Positions 1 to 6,728 are shown, numbered from the stretch's first letter. The stretch: DNA of 11,217 nt from DASPJQ01 sp035299065 (GCA_035299065.1 DATGXI010000167.1:1-11217); one strand, 5' to 3'. Notes: generated by a model not told the origin, from the sequence alone. A program made the numbers and translations.

Positions 1-154
1 TCAATTCAGCACACTGGCCAATGGAAATGCCCTGAATACTATCAACTTCCAGCAAAATTTTACTGTCATTGCTCACCACAATATCTACTAAAAACCCATC
101 AAACTCATTCAGTTTGCTCTCGGCTAACGCTTTTATTTTATCTTTTTCAAACAT
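1..154 (-). CDS. rimP: Ribosome maturation factor RimP, N-terminal part (runs off left edge)
   Basis: RimP assists maturation of the 30S ribosomal subunit in the cytoplasm. Only the first 51 codons are in the window, starting at ATG 154-152. Seen: MFEKDKIKALAESKLNE, then FDGFLVDIVV, then SKILLEVDSIQGISIGQC. This is the family's N-terminal pattern: a helix, a 'FLVD' strand, then an 'I.VEID...G.SI..C' strand-turn. I rely on this similarity by memory, so the name is inferred from a short stretch. In most bacteria rimP begins the rimP-nusA-infB operon; whether nusA follows lies outside the window. The gene has its own promoter (215-244) and a leader hairpin (162-190). No Shine-Dalgarno sequence is visible before the ATG. 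Confidence 0.82.
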   Translation of the reverse strand, partial: MFEKDKIKALAESKLNEFDGFLVDIVVSNDSKILLEVDSIQGISIGQCAEL

Positions 155-161
155 CTTGTTC

Positions 162-190
162 AAAAAGAGAGGGGACTTGCGTCCCCTCTC
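162..190 (-). terminator. Hairpin plus T-run inside the rimP leader (candidate attenuator)
   Basis: On the minus strand a perfect 10-bp stem, GAGAGGGGAC / GTCCCCTCTC, closes a GCAA loop (a GNRA tetraloop) and is followed directly by TTTTTG. The stem occupies 190-181 and 176-167, and the T-run 166-162. It lies downstream of the rimP promoter and eight bases before the ATG region, so it would be transcribed in the rimP leader. It has the form of an intrinsic terminator. It could end read-through from the gene ending at 319, or prematurely stop rimP transcripts, or both. A purely translational or mRNA-stability role is also possible. Confidence 0.7.
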
Positions 191-214
191 AATAGTATAG
201 TATGTATTACAGTG

Positions 215-244
215 CAAATATACGCCAATTTCCTGAACCTGCAA
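215..244 (-). promoter_or_regulatory. Bacteroidota-type promoter of rimP
   Basis: Minus-strand reading gives TTG (244-242), a 19-base spacer, then TATATTTG (222-215) followed by C. This matches the known Bacteroidota sigma-70 consensus, TTG around -33 and TAnnTTTG around -7, with no mismatch. Transcription should start near 208, giving a leader of about 55 bases that contains the hairpin at 162-190. Confidence 0.75.
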
Positions 245-318
245 TAGAAGGGCTTGTTTCAAAGGGTTAAAAATCGTAAAACAGAGTGCTTACGGGAAAT
301 TAATTAATTGAAAAACAA

Positions 319-1578
319 TTATTTAGCCTCGAGTTTTATTTTTTCGATTTTGTTGTCAATGGCCTCTAATATCGTAAATGAAAAACGATCTGTTTCAACT
401 ACAGTATTGGTTGAAGGTATGTCCTGGTATAGTTTAAGGATGTAGCCCGCCAGGGTTTCATAATCTTCATGCGTGGGTAAATCCAGGTAATATTTTTGGT
501 TCAGGTAATCAATTTCCAGGCGTCCTGAAAAAATATATTCGGTGTCTGAAATTTTATCTTCTATCAATTCAACCGTGTCATGCTCATCGTCAATTTCACC
601 AATAATTTCTTCCAGCAAATCTTCAATGGTTAAAATACCTGCCGTACCGCCAAACTCATCCACCACCACGGCAATGCTCCTTCGCTGGCGTGTAAATTCC
701 TGCATAATAATGTGGCCGGGCATGCTCTCGGGCACAAATGAAATTGGACGCAATATTGACTTTATGTCTGACGGATGCTTAAACATTTCAAACGAGTGTA
801 CATACCCAATTATATCGTCAATTGTTTCGCGGTATATGAGTATTTTAGATAAATGCGTTTCAATGAATTTATTTTTTAGTACACTAATGTTTTCTTCAAT
901 ATCAACCGCAATTATTTCGGTACGCGGCACCATACAGTCTCTACCCCTTACTTTTGAAAATTCCAGTGCGTTTTTAAATATCTGTACTTCGTGATCAATT
1001 ACCTGGTCAGGCGCTGCAATTTCAGTAGCCTGTTTAATGTAATCATCCAAATCGTTCCGGTCAAATTCATTTTTCTCAATGTGCTTTTTACCACGCATAA
1101 ACACTTTAAGCACCAGCCTGCTAATAAATGTTGTGATCATGGTTGGCAACCATAAAATACCATAAATAATGGCCATGGGAACCGCCAATGCTTTTAACAC
1201 ACTGTTTGGATTGATAGAGAACAGAATTTTTGGAAAATACTCGGCAATTACTACAATGAAAATGGTTGATAGCAATGATTGGATTAAGAGCTCAAGAATG
1301 TGACTTTGTGTTATGTATTTTTCAATGCCAGGTTCAATCAGTTCAGCGAAAAAAATACCAAATGTTACCAGTGCAATGTTATTACCAATCAAAACGGTTG
1401 TAATAAACTTATCCTCGCGCTTGATAAAAAATGAAAGAATACGGGCGCTCAATGAGCCGTGTTTGTTATCCAGTTCAATTTTAAGCCTGTTGGCTGATAC
1501 GAACGCAATTTCAATGCCCGAAAAAAATGCGGAAAAAATAATGGCTGATATGAGTGCAAAGGTAGTGACTGAATCCAT
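319..1578 (-). CDS. CNNM/CBS/CorC_HlyC family membrane protein (hemolysin-C or GldE-like)
   Basis: A 419-residue inner-membrane protein. Residues 1-160 form the CNNM (DUF21) region with four hydrophobic stretches and the motifs FSGIEIAFVSANR (19-31), VLIGNN (62-67) and AEYFPK (112-117). Residues about 205-330 hold a CBS pair: CMVPRTEI (215-222) begins the first, and VVDEFGGTAGILTIEDLLEE (305-324) ends the second. Residues about 340-415 are the CorC_HlyC domain. The family is linked to Mg/Co efflux or to unknown membrane roles; despite the 'hemolysin' name no lysis is implied. The gliding protein GldE of Flavobacterium has the same architecture, but nothing here singles that out. Its ATG overlaps the stop of the upstream gene by one base (TGATG), indicating translational coupling. 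It is the last gene of the coaX unit. Confidence 0.88.
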   Translation of the reverse strand: MDSVTTFALISAIIFSAFFSGIEIAFVSANRLKIELDNKHGSLSARILSFFIKREDKFITTVLIGNNIALVTFGIFFAELIEPGIEKYITQSHILELLIQSLLSTIFIVVIAEYFPKILFSINPNSVLKALAVPMAIIYGILWLPTMITTFISRLVLKVFMRGKKHIEKNEFDRNDLDDYIKQATEIAAPDQVIDHEVQIFKNALEFSKVRGRDCMVPRTEIIAVDIEENISVLKNKFIETHLSKILIYRETIDDIIGYVHSFEMFKHPSDIKSILRPISFVPESMPGHIIMQEFTRQRRSIAVVVDEFGGTAGILTIEDLLEEIIGEIDDEHDTVELIEDKISDTEYIFSGRLEIDYLNQKYYLDLPTHEDYETLAGYILKLYQDIPSTNTVVETDRFSFTILEAIDNKIEKIKLEAK

Positions 1579-1847
1579 CAGGCAGGTTTACCTTTTTTTT
1601 TCTGTGCCTGCTGCTCTTCGAGGGCACGTTTTAACGATGCTTCAAATTTTTTGCGAAGGCCCCTGCGCATTACATACATAGCAAGTGCCAGCAAAGGGAA
1701 TAACAAATACCACTTTCCCTGGTCATAGCCTTCCTGCGTAATAAACCAGGTAGCCATAATAGCAGCAGCAACGGTTATTACCAGCCAAAAGTACTCAAGA
1801 CCCTTGTTTATTTTTTGATATGCCGATAGGCGTTGCTTGTCGTTCAT
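1578..1847 (-). CDS. Small two-helix membrane protein, function unknown
   Basis: 89 residues; I do not recognise a named family. Two hydrophobic stretches lie at about residues 18-37 (FWLVITVAAAIMATWFI) and 45-61 (WYLLFPLLALAMYVM), joined by a short polar turn (TQEGYDQGK). A basic, Glu/Gln-rich tail (RRGLRKKFEASLKRALEEQQ onwards) ends in KKKGKPA and probably lies in the cytoplasm as a helix. The start ATG is six bases after the lptC-like stop, and the stop overlaps the next ATG. The position between LptC and a CNNM protein suggests an envelope function, but that is inference. The length, good start and tight operon spacing support a real gene. Confidence 0.75.
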   Translation of the reverse strand: MNDKQRLSAYQKINKGLEYFWLVITVAAAIMATWFITQEGYDQGKWYLLFPLLALAMYVMRRGLRKKFEASLKRALEEQQAQKKKGKPA

Positions 1848-1853
1848 GGCTAT

Positions 1854-2405
1854 TTATAGTGAATCAGTTTCATTGTAAAAATACGTACCTTTTACGTGAT
1901 TCCATGTATATTGGGTAAAATTTTCCTTTGACCTGAAATGATCACCGCGTAAATTGCCTCTTAAACCATTAATATGCACCACACTATCAGTGGTTATAAC
2001 TGCCAGGTCCTGTTTCCATACCAGGTAAGGGGTTCGCAAAGTATCCTGCCGTTTAAAGTTTATCATGACCACCGAATCCTGCAAAATAAACTGCCTGGTT
2101 TTGTCATCCAATATGGCATATCCTGATCTTAAATACGATTCCTTTTCACCGGTAAGAGTAAAAAAATCAACGGTTAATCCTTTTGGAAATTCGGTGCGGG
2201 GCGACAAAGTGCCATACCTGTAAAAAACAGGTGTTTTCAATACTGCACGGTGTTTACCATTGTCACTATAAACCATTGTTACACCATGAAAACTCTCTTC
2301 AGGTGTCGACTTATCGGCACTTACCATTTGTACTTCTTTCATATCATTGCTGCATGAAAAAAAGAATACACTAAATAAACCTGCTATTGCGTGAAAAATA
2401 CGCAC
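1854..2405 (-). CDS. lptC: LptC-like LPS export lipoprotein
   Basis: 183 residues. LptC bridges the LptB2FG transporter and LptA, passing lipopolysaccharide across the periplasm. Seen: a hydrophobic signal (residues 2-17) ending FFFSC with Cys18, a plausible lipoprotein cysteine although the lipobox is not the proteobacterial consensus; Bacteroidota lipoboxes are often loose. Next come motifs typical of Bacteroidota LptC: ESFHGVTMVYSDNGKHRAVL, then 'GLTVDFFT', 'LRSGYAILDDKTR', and 'GDHFRS' near the end, consistent with a beta-jellyroll. The start is GTG (2405-2403). In-frame upstream there are only two ATC codons before the stop of the preceding gene, and the next ATG (M22) would remove the signal. 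Six bases separate it from each neighbour's coding region. The other lpt genes are not in the window. Confidence 0.85.
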   Translation of the reverse strand: MRIFHAIAGLFSVFFFSCSNDMKEVQMVSADKSTPEESFHGVTMVYSDNGKHRAVLKTPVFYRYGTLSPRTEFPKGLTVDFFTLTGEKESYLRSGYAILDDKTRQFILQDSVVMINFKRQDTLRTPYLVWKQDLAVITTDSVVHINGLRGNLRGDHFRSKENFTQYTWNHVKGTYFYNETDSL

Positions 2406-2411
2406 GATGAT

Positions 2412-3770
2412 TTAATCGTATTTGCGTTTAATAAACCAGCGGTCATATGCACCTGGTGAAAACGTTACACCAATGTGAAAACCCCAATATTTTTCCTGAA
2501 GTAAATTGCTATTGGTAGTGCCACGTGCCCCGTACTCAAACCCAAGATTAATCATGCTGTATGAACCCGAACTATTCAATAACGGAATGCCAAACCCTGC
2601 GGTTGCGCCCCAGCTATCAACATTCACATCATTTATGCTTAGATAACTTTTAGTAGTGTAATACCCGGCCCGGTAATTTACCTGCTTTATAATTGGAATG
2701 CGTTGTGAACGTCCTTTACCATAACGGTGCGGTATGTACTGCACGCCAAAATTATATCCTGATGTACGCCTTAACGATTCTGACGTTGTTGAAGAAGCAA
2801 AATTTTCCTGGTATTTGGTCCAGTCCTGTAAATTGTATTGCAACGAAAGCGATAATTTATAATTGTTTTTTGAACCTTCAACACCCATAAAGTCATAGGT
2901 AACTCCCATAGAATAACGTGGTGGAACAACAATGGTTCCTTTTTCATTGGAAATATACTCAACGGTATCAACCAGTGAACCAAAACTTGGATCGGTTGTG
3001 TATGCAAGCAGGCTTCGTTCACAATTGAGCGATGTGCCAAAAGTTGTGGCAAACCCAATGCCCAACTGGTAACGTTCATTCATTACGTTGCGGTAATAAA
3101 TACCAGCGTCAAACATAAAGTCTTTTGCATAAAGTGAGCTCACTACTTTTGAATTGTTCAAACCTGTTTGTGCCGGCAACGTCAAAATGCGGGTTTTTTC
3201 AATGTCACCAAAAACATAAGAGGCATTTCCACCAATGGAAAGAATGTTAACGTTGTTTTTTTGTATGGAGCGTAAAAGTGTTATGCCAGTTCCAAGAAAA
3301 ACACGGTTTATACCACCACGGCCCTGGTATTTTGAAAATAATGTACCACCAAATTCTTCACTATCCTGTGATGTTGAAATGTTATAACCGCTTGATGAGT
3401 AAGGCAACAAACCAAACGCAAATCCAAGCCTGCGGTTTACAGGTAAACCCAATACCCAGTTATTGATGGTTGCGTAGTTTCCTTTTGCACTTGAAGTGCT
3501 TGTACTCATGTTTACAAGGCGCCCGCGAAAACTAAAATCCATTACCGGGCAATGTGGTGCCATTAATGAATAGGATGCAGGATTCAATACATTAACCTGG
3601 TTTGAGTCAACCACCGAAACGGTTGCGCCTCCAATACCTGTGTTTTGGCTAAACCAGTTGGGATTTATGTCACCAAGTGCATAACGCGAATAGGGAGAAA
3701 TGTTTGCCGCCTGGGAAAATCCGTAAGTGGAAAAACTGCTGAGTAAAATAAAAAGAATGTGTTTCTTCAT
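2412..3770 (-). CDS. Beta-barrel outer-membrane protein (FadL/OmpP1-like, function unknown)
   Basis: About 452 residues from ATG 3770-3768. A typical signal peptide (MKKHILFILLSSFSTYGFSQ) is followed by NISPYSRYALGDI, a start shared by a family of Bacteroidota outer-membrane barrels that are often annotated as FadL-like or hypothetical. The rest is rich in alternating aromatic/polar strands (YSMGVTYDFMG, YKLSLSLQYNLQDW, YNFGVQYIPHRYG, MINLGFEYGARG), as in a membrane barrel. The substrate is unknown. A GTG six bases further upstream (3776) would add two residues and overlap the coaX stop by four bases; I prefer the ATG because it begins a clean signal peptide. The gene lies between coaX and lptC, an arrangement I recall from other Bacteroidota. 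Confidence 0.85.
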   Translation of the reverse strand: MKKHILFILLSSFSTYGFSQAANISPYSRYALGDINPNWFSQNTGIGGATVSVVDSNQVNVLNPASYSLMAPHCPVMDFSFRGRLVNMSTSTSSAKGNYATINNWVLGLPVNRRLGFAFGLLPYSSSGYNISTSQDSEEFGGTLFSKYQGRGGINRVFLGTGITLLRSIQKNNVNILSIGGNASYVFGDIEKTRILTLPAQTGLNNSKVVSSLYAKDFMFDAGIYYRNVMNERYQLGIGFATTFGTSLNCERSLLAYTTDPSFGSLVDTVEYISNEKGTIVVPPRYSMGVTYDFMGVEGSKNNYKLSLSLQYNLQDWTKYQENFASSTTSESLRRTSGYNFGVQYIPHRYGKGRSQRIPIIKQVNYRAGYYTTKSYLSINDVNVDSWGATAGFGIPLLNSSGSYSMINLGFEYGARGTTNSNLLQEKYWGFHIGVTFSPGAYDRWFIKRKYD

Positions 3771-3772
3771 GT

Positions 3773-4489
3773 TCACAATCCGTTTAAACGGGCAATGGCA
3801 TTCAGGCCATATAAAGTAAGTAACGGAGATGCAAAGATGTTATTTTTTAGCGACCCTGAGAAAAAACCAGCATCACCTCCTGTTAAAAAAACCTTAATTG
3901 CCGGGAATTTAACTTTATACTCGGCCATTATGCCCTGTATTTCGGCAACAATTCCGTTGCAAACACCACTTGCAATGGCATTATTGGTTGTTTTGCCAAT
4001 AAGCTCAGGAAACCTTTCAACCTTGACAATCGGCAGTTTTTGAGTATAGTAATTAAGTGCTTTAAAACGCATTTCATACCCTGGTGATATGCTTCCACCC
4101 AAATAATTACCTTCATTATCAACCACATCATACTTTATACAGGTTCCCATATCAATGCTTAACACAGGCCCTTTATTCCCGTTTAGCACAAAAGCGCCAA
4201 CGGCATTGGCAAGGCGGTCGGCCCCCAGGGTTTCGGGTGTTGCGTAGGTATTTGTTAGCGGAAACTTGAGCTTATGGGAGTAGTAAAACGTCTTAAAATA
4301 ATTCTTACTGGTTTCAAACGCCTCGGTAAGTATAACCGATCCAATAAAGACCTGCGAAACCCTGCTTTTGATGAAAAATTTGATAAGATTGGTATCAAAT
4401 GACTTAAAGTCAGCCGTTTTTACGAGGTTTTCCCCATCAAATATGGCGGCTTTAATACGTGTATTTCCGGCATCAATTATTCCTAACAC
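3773..4489 (-). CDS. coaX: Type III pantothenate kinase
   Basis: 238 residues, the usual length. CoaX phosphorylates pantothenate, the first committed step to coenzyme A, in the cytoplasm. Seen: the ASKHA-fold phosphate loop DAGNTR (6-11), the GADR motif (89-92), DMGT (113-116) with catalytic or phosphate-binding acidic residue D113, GGSISPG (131-137) and TGGDA (203-207). The start is GTG (4489-4487), because an in-frame TAA lies at 4501-4499 and no ATG intervenes; the residues MLGIIDAGNT fit the family's N-terminus exactly. It is the first gene of the minus-strand unit that continues to the CNNM protein. A terminator-like hairpin for tRNA-Phe ends just 22 bases upstream, leaving little room for a promoter. 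Confidence 0.95.
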   Translation of the reverse strand: MLGIIDAGNTRIKAAIFDGENLVKTADFKSFDTNLIKFFIKSRVSQVFIGSVILTEAFETSKNYFKTFYYSHKLKFPLTNTYATPETLGADRLANAVGAFVLNGNKGPVLSIDMGTCIKYDVVDNEGNYLGGSISPGYEMRFKALNYYTQKLPIVKVERFPELIGKTTNNAIASGVCNGIVAEIQGIMAEYKVKFPAIKVFLTGGDAGFFSGSLKNNIFASPLLTLYGLNAIARLNGL

Positions 4490-4510
4490 AGTATAAATTT
4501 AATCATTCCA

Positions 4511-4539
4511 TAAAAACAAAAAGCCCTGTTTACCAGGGC
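4511..4539 (-). terminator. Intrinsic terminator after tRNA-Phe
   Basis: On the minus strand GCCCTG (4539-4534) pairs with CAGGGC (4528-4523) around a 5-base loop, followed by TTTTTGTTTTTA (4522-4511). This is a classic G/C stem with a T-tract, 15 bases past the tRNA end. The plus strand also has a T-rich tail (4541-4553), so the element could act in both directions, though no plus-strand gene ends here. Confidence 0.8.
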
Positions 4540-4554
4540 CTTTCATTTTTTTTG

Positions 4555-4627
4555 TGGTGTAGGAGGGAATCGAACCCCCGACACAAGGATTTTCAGTCCT
4601 TTGCTCTACCAACTGAGCTACTGCACC
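4555..4627 (-). tRNA. tRNA-Phe (anticodon GAA)
   Basis: A full cloverleaf can be drawn. Acceptor strands are GGTGCAG (4627-4621) and CTACACC (4562-4556), with discriminator A at 4555. The D stem is GCTC/GAGC with an AGTTGGTA loop. The anticodon stem is AAGGA/TCCTT with loop CTGAAAA, anticodon GAA at 4594-4592. The T arm is GGGGG-TTCGATT-CCCTC with one G-T pair. The 3' CCA is not encoded (CAA follows the discriminator), so it must be added by the CCA enzyme. One oddity is a C-A mismatch at acceptor position 5-68. A promoter lies upstream and a terminator downstream. Confidence 0.96.
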
Positions 4628-4949
4628 GCCTTAAGAACCAAAATTCAAGAGTTGAAATCCTGAATTTAGGGCTGCAAAGATAGAATTTTATTCATGAAAG
4701 GCTGCGTTTTTGTAAAAAAACCTCAATTGAAGGACTTTGAATTGTTGTTCAGAACCCTGTTAGGCGCTTAAACCTTTGGCTAAACGCGTGTTTAAACAAC
4801 AATTTCATTCAATAAAAAAATACACCAGTTTGGTTTTTCCTCTATCTTGGTTTTGCATTATTTAAAAGCAACCTTATTTAACAATCATTACAGGTAAAGC
4901 GCGCGCTTTGGAGAAGCCCGTGCGTATAAACCTGTTTGGACCAATTTGT
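4628..4949. other. Gene-free stretch between tRNA-Phe and the response regulator
   Basis: 322 bases without a credible gene. The part next to the tRNA holds its promoter (4675-4682, minus strand). A 10-bp inverted repeat, AATTGTTGTT at 4740-4749 and AACAACAATT at 4795-4804, flanks a 45-base centre that contains TTAAAC and the palindrome GTTTAAAC. A weak plus-strand promoter candidate for the response regulator is TGGTTTTG at 4848-4855 (one mismatch to TAnnTTTG), with TTTG at 4829-4832 but a spacer of only 15 bases. If used, it would give a leader of nearly 90 bases. The in-frame TTG at 4908 is not preferred as a start. Confidence 0.5.
4675..4682 (-). promoter_or_regulatory. Promoter -7 element for tRNA-Phe
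   Basis: Minus-strand TATCTTTG followed by CAG matches the Bacteroidota TAnnTTTG element perfectly, about 48 bases before the tRNA. No good TTG is seen at the usual -33 distance, so only this element is claimed. Confidence 0.6.
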
Positions 4950-5390
4950 ATGATAAAACCAGCAACCAAATTTGTAATTGTCATTGCTGATGACGATGAA
5001 GATGATCAGATGATGACCGCTTCAGCATTTAAAGACGCAGGTGCTGAAGAGCCTGTAGTTGCCGTTTCAAACGGTGAAGATCTATTGAATTATTTATTGA
5101 AGCAGGACAAATACGCAGGCGCAACGCATGATTTGCCGGGTCTGGTGCTGCTTGATTTGAATATGCCTAAAATTGATGGTCGTGTTGCGTTAAAAGAAAT
5201 TCGCAAAAATCCGGCAATTAGTAAAATTCCAATTGTTGTTTTTAGCACCAGCACAAACCGCGAAGATATTACGACCTCTTATGCCAATGGGGCAAATAGT
5301 TTTATATCCAAGCCATCGTCATACAACGACCTGGTAAATATGGCTAAGGTTATTAAAGAGTATTGGGGCAAAATTGTTGCGCAGCCTTAA
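4950..5390 (+). CDS. Stand-alone response regulator (CheY/Rcp1-like receiver)
   Basis: 146 residues, a single receiver domain with no output domain. Seen: acidic cluster D14-D15-D16 after VIVIA, phospho-acceptor D69 in LVLLDLNMP, S99/T100 in VVFSTS, and K121 in FISKPSS. The insertion before the acceptor strand (KQDKYAGATHDLPG, 51-64) is characteristic of Rcp1-type regulators that partner phytochrome-like or other HisKA kinases. It probably passes phosphate or controls partners by protein contact rather than by binding DNA. I chose ATG 4950 because it gives the normal N-terminus; the in-frame TTG at 4908 would add 14 residues of non-receiver sequence. It converges on the minus-strand kinases 46 bases away, so they are plausible partners, but this is inferred from position only. 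Confidence 0.92.
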   Translation: MIKPATKFVIVIADDDEDDQMMTASAFKDAGAEEPVVAVSNGEDLLNYLLKQDKYAGATHDLPGLVLLDLNMPKIDGRVALKEIRKNPAISKIPIVVFSTSTNREDITTSYANGANSFISKPSSYNDLVNMAKVIKEYWGKIVAQP

Positions 5391-5391
5391 C

Positions 5392-5431
5392 AATTTCGAA
5401 TTCCGAATTTCGAGATTCGGAATTCGAAATT
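5392..5431. repeat. Perfect 17-bp palindrome between convergent genes
   Basis: Arms 5392-5408 (AATTTCGAATTCCGAAT) and 5415-5431 (ATTCGGAATTCGAAATT) are exact reverse complements around a 6-base loop, TTCGAG. It fills most of the 46-base gap between the stop of the plus-strand regulator (5390) and the stop of the minus-strand kinase (5437), so both transcripts could fold it at their 3' ends. There is no long T-tract on either side, so it is not a textbook intrinsic terminator. The sequence is built from repeated TTCGAA-like words, continuing with a further TTCGAAATT at 5430-5438. It may be a bidirectional terminator, a 3'-end stabiliser or a REP-like dispersed repeat. Confidence 0.8.
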
Positions 5432-5436
5432 CGAAA

Positions 5437-6717
5437 TTATTTCAATGTTTCACTTGTCAAAACCGGCAGGCTAATGGTAAACGTGGTACCCTTGTCAACT
5501 TCACTTTTTGCGCTGATGTACCCTTGATGTTCTTCCACAATTTTTTTGCAAATGGCTAAACCTATTCCTGTACCGGTATACCCATTGCCCACGTGTAAAC
5601 GTTTGAACATGGTAAAAATCTGGTCGGCATACTGCTGATCAAAACCTACGCCATTGTCCTCAACATAAATTCTGCAGTATTTTTTTACAGGAGCCTTATT
5701 AATTGCTGCTTTCATTGAGGTATCAATTTTTGAGGTGATTCTTATTTCAGGTTCACCATCCTTTTTGGCGTATTTAATACTGTTGCTTATCAGATTCTGG
5801 AAAAGCGATTTTATTAAAACCGGGTTTACATACAAATTTGGCAATTTGTCAATGGTAACATGAGCGTTTTTTTCATGTATCTGCACGTCCATGTCAATCA
5901 ACACTTCGTCAAGCAACGCATTTATATCTGTATATACCAGTGTATCTTTTCCAACTGAAATTTTACTGAATGCAAGAATATCACTTATAAGGGTTTGCAT
6001 GCGAATGCAGGCTGCCTGCATTTTATCAATATACGATTTTCCTTCATCGCCAATTTTATCACTATAACCGGTAGCAATGCGTTCGCTAAAAATGCGTATT
6101 TTTCGTAATGGCTCCTGCAAATCGTGCGAGGCCATGTAAGCAAACCTGTCAAGTTCCTTGTTGGTATTCTCCAACGCGTTAATGTTTTCAAGCAATTGCC
6201 TGTTAAGCTCGTTTACCTTTTCTTCCTGCGCTATCCGATCTTTAATTTCAATTTCAAGGTTGCGGTTAATGTCAATGAGTTTTTTTTCCTGCGCAATTAA
6301 TTGATGGTTTTTGCGGTACAACTCAGCAAATACATGCACCTTGGCACGCAGCAAATCAGCCTGGATAGGTTTATAAATGTAATCAACCGCACCGGCTTTA
6401 TATCCCTCAAACAAATTTTCATCGCCATAACTATGTGCGGTAATGAAAATAATGGGAATATGGCGCAATTTTTCGCGCTGGTAAATCATGGTAGCTGTTT
6501 CAAACCCGTTCAGGTCGGGCATTTCAACGTCCATAAGAATAAGGGTAAAGTCGAAATCCGTTAAGAGGATCTTTAACGCTTCCCTGCCCGACTTGGCTGT
6601 TACAATTTGATAACCGTCAGGCCACAATATGCTTTCCATTGACATGAGGTTGTTCTCATGATCATCTACCAGCAAAATTTTAATCCTGAACGATCGTTTA
6701 ATTTCTTTTTCTTTCAT
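5437..6717 (-). CDS. Receiver-HisKA-HATPase sensor kinase
   Basis: 426 residues, cytoplasmic, no membrane segment. The receiver (about 12-128) has D18/D19, phospho-acceptor D63 in LILMDVEMPD, T93 in IFITAHS and K116 in YIYKP. A coiled-coil linker follows (about 130-190). HisKA has its phospho-acceptor H198 in FAYMASHDLQEPLRK. HATPase_c shows the N box (QNLISNSIKYAKK, N308/N312), the G1 box DNGVGF (354-359), FTMFKRLH (F box) and the G2 box GTGIGLAI (382-389). With an N-terminal receiver, the kinase is probably switched by phosphate or contact from another protein rather than by a ligand. The start ATG at 6717 follows AAAAAAGGAA directly and lies 11 bases after the stop of the giant kinase, so the two are probably co-transcribed and act together. 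Confidence 0.93.
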   Translation of the reverse strand: MKEKEIKRSFRIKILLVDDHENNLMSMESILWPDGYQIVTAKSGREALKILLTDFDFTLILMDVEMPDLNGFETATMIYQREKLRHIPIIFITAHSYGDENLFEGYKAGAVDYIYKPIQADLLRAKVHVFAELYRKNHQLIAQEKKLIDINRNLEIEIKDRIAQEEKVNELNRQLLENINALENTNKELDRFAYMASHDLQEPLRKIRIFSERIATGYSDKIGDEGKSYIDKMQAACIRMQTLISDILAFSKISVGKDTLVYTDINALLDEVLIDMDVQIHEKNAHVTIDKLPNLYVNPVLIKSLFQNLISNSIKYAKKDGEPEIRITSKIDTSMKAAINKAPVKKYCRIYVEDNGVGFDQQYADQIFTMFKRLHVGNGYTGTGIGLAICKKIVEEHQGYISAKSEVDKGTTFTISLPVLTSETLK

Positions 6718-6728
6718 TTCCTTTTTTG

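Noticed and set aside
306..320. AATTG / CAATT inverted repeat as the terminator of the CNNM gene
   Set aside because: Only a 5-bp AT-rich stem around an A-run, overlapping the stop codon. The hairpin at 162-190 is a much better candidate.
3774..3776. GTG as the start of the outer-membrane protein
   Set aside because: It would add only two residues before MKKHILF. The ATG at 3770 gives a clean signal peptide; the GTG remains possible.
4459..4683. Plus-strand 74-codon open frame across tRNA-Phe
   Set aside because: It is the antisense of a tRNA. The peptide with CRRESNPRHKDFQ is a well-known false product of tRNA genes.
4908..4949. TTG start for the response regulator, 14 residues upstream
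   Set aside because: The added residues do not resemble a receiver N-terminus, and ATG 4950 gives a standard one.
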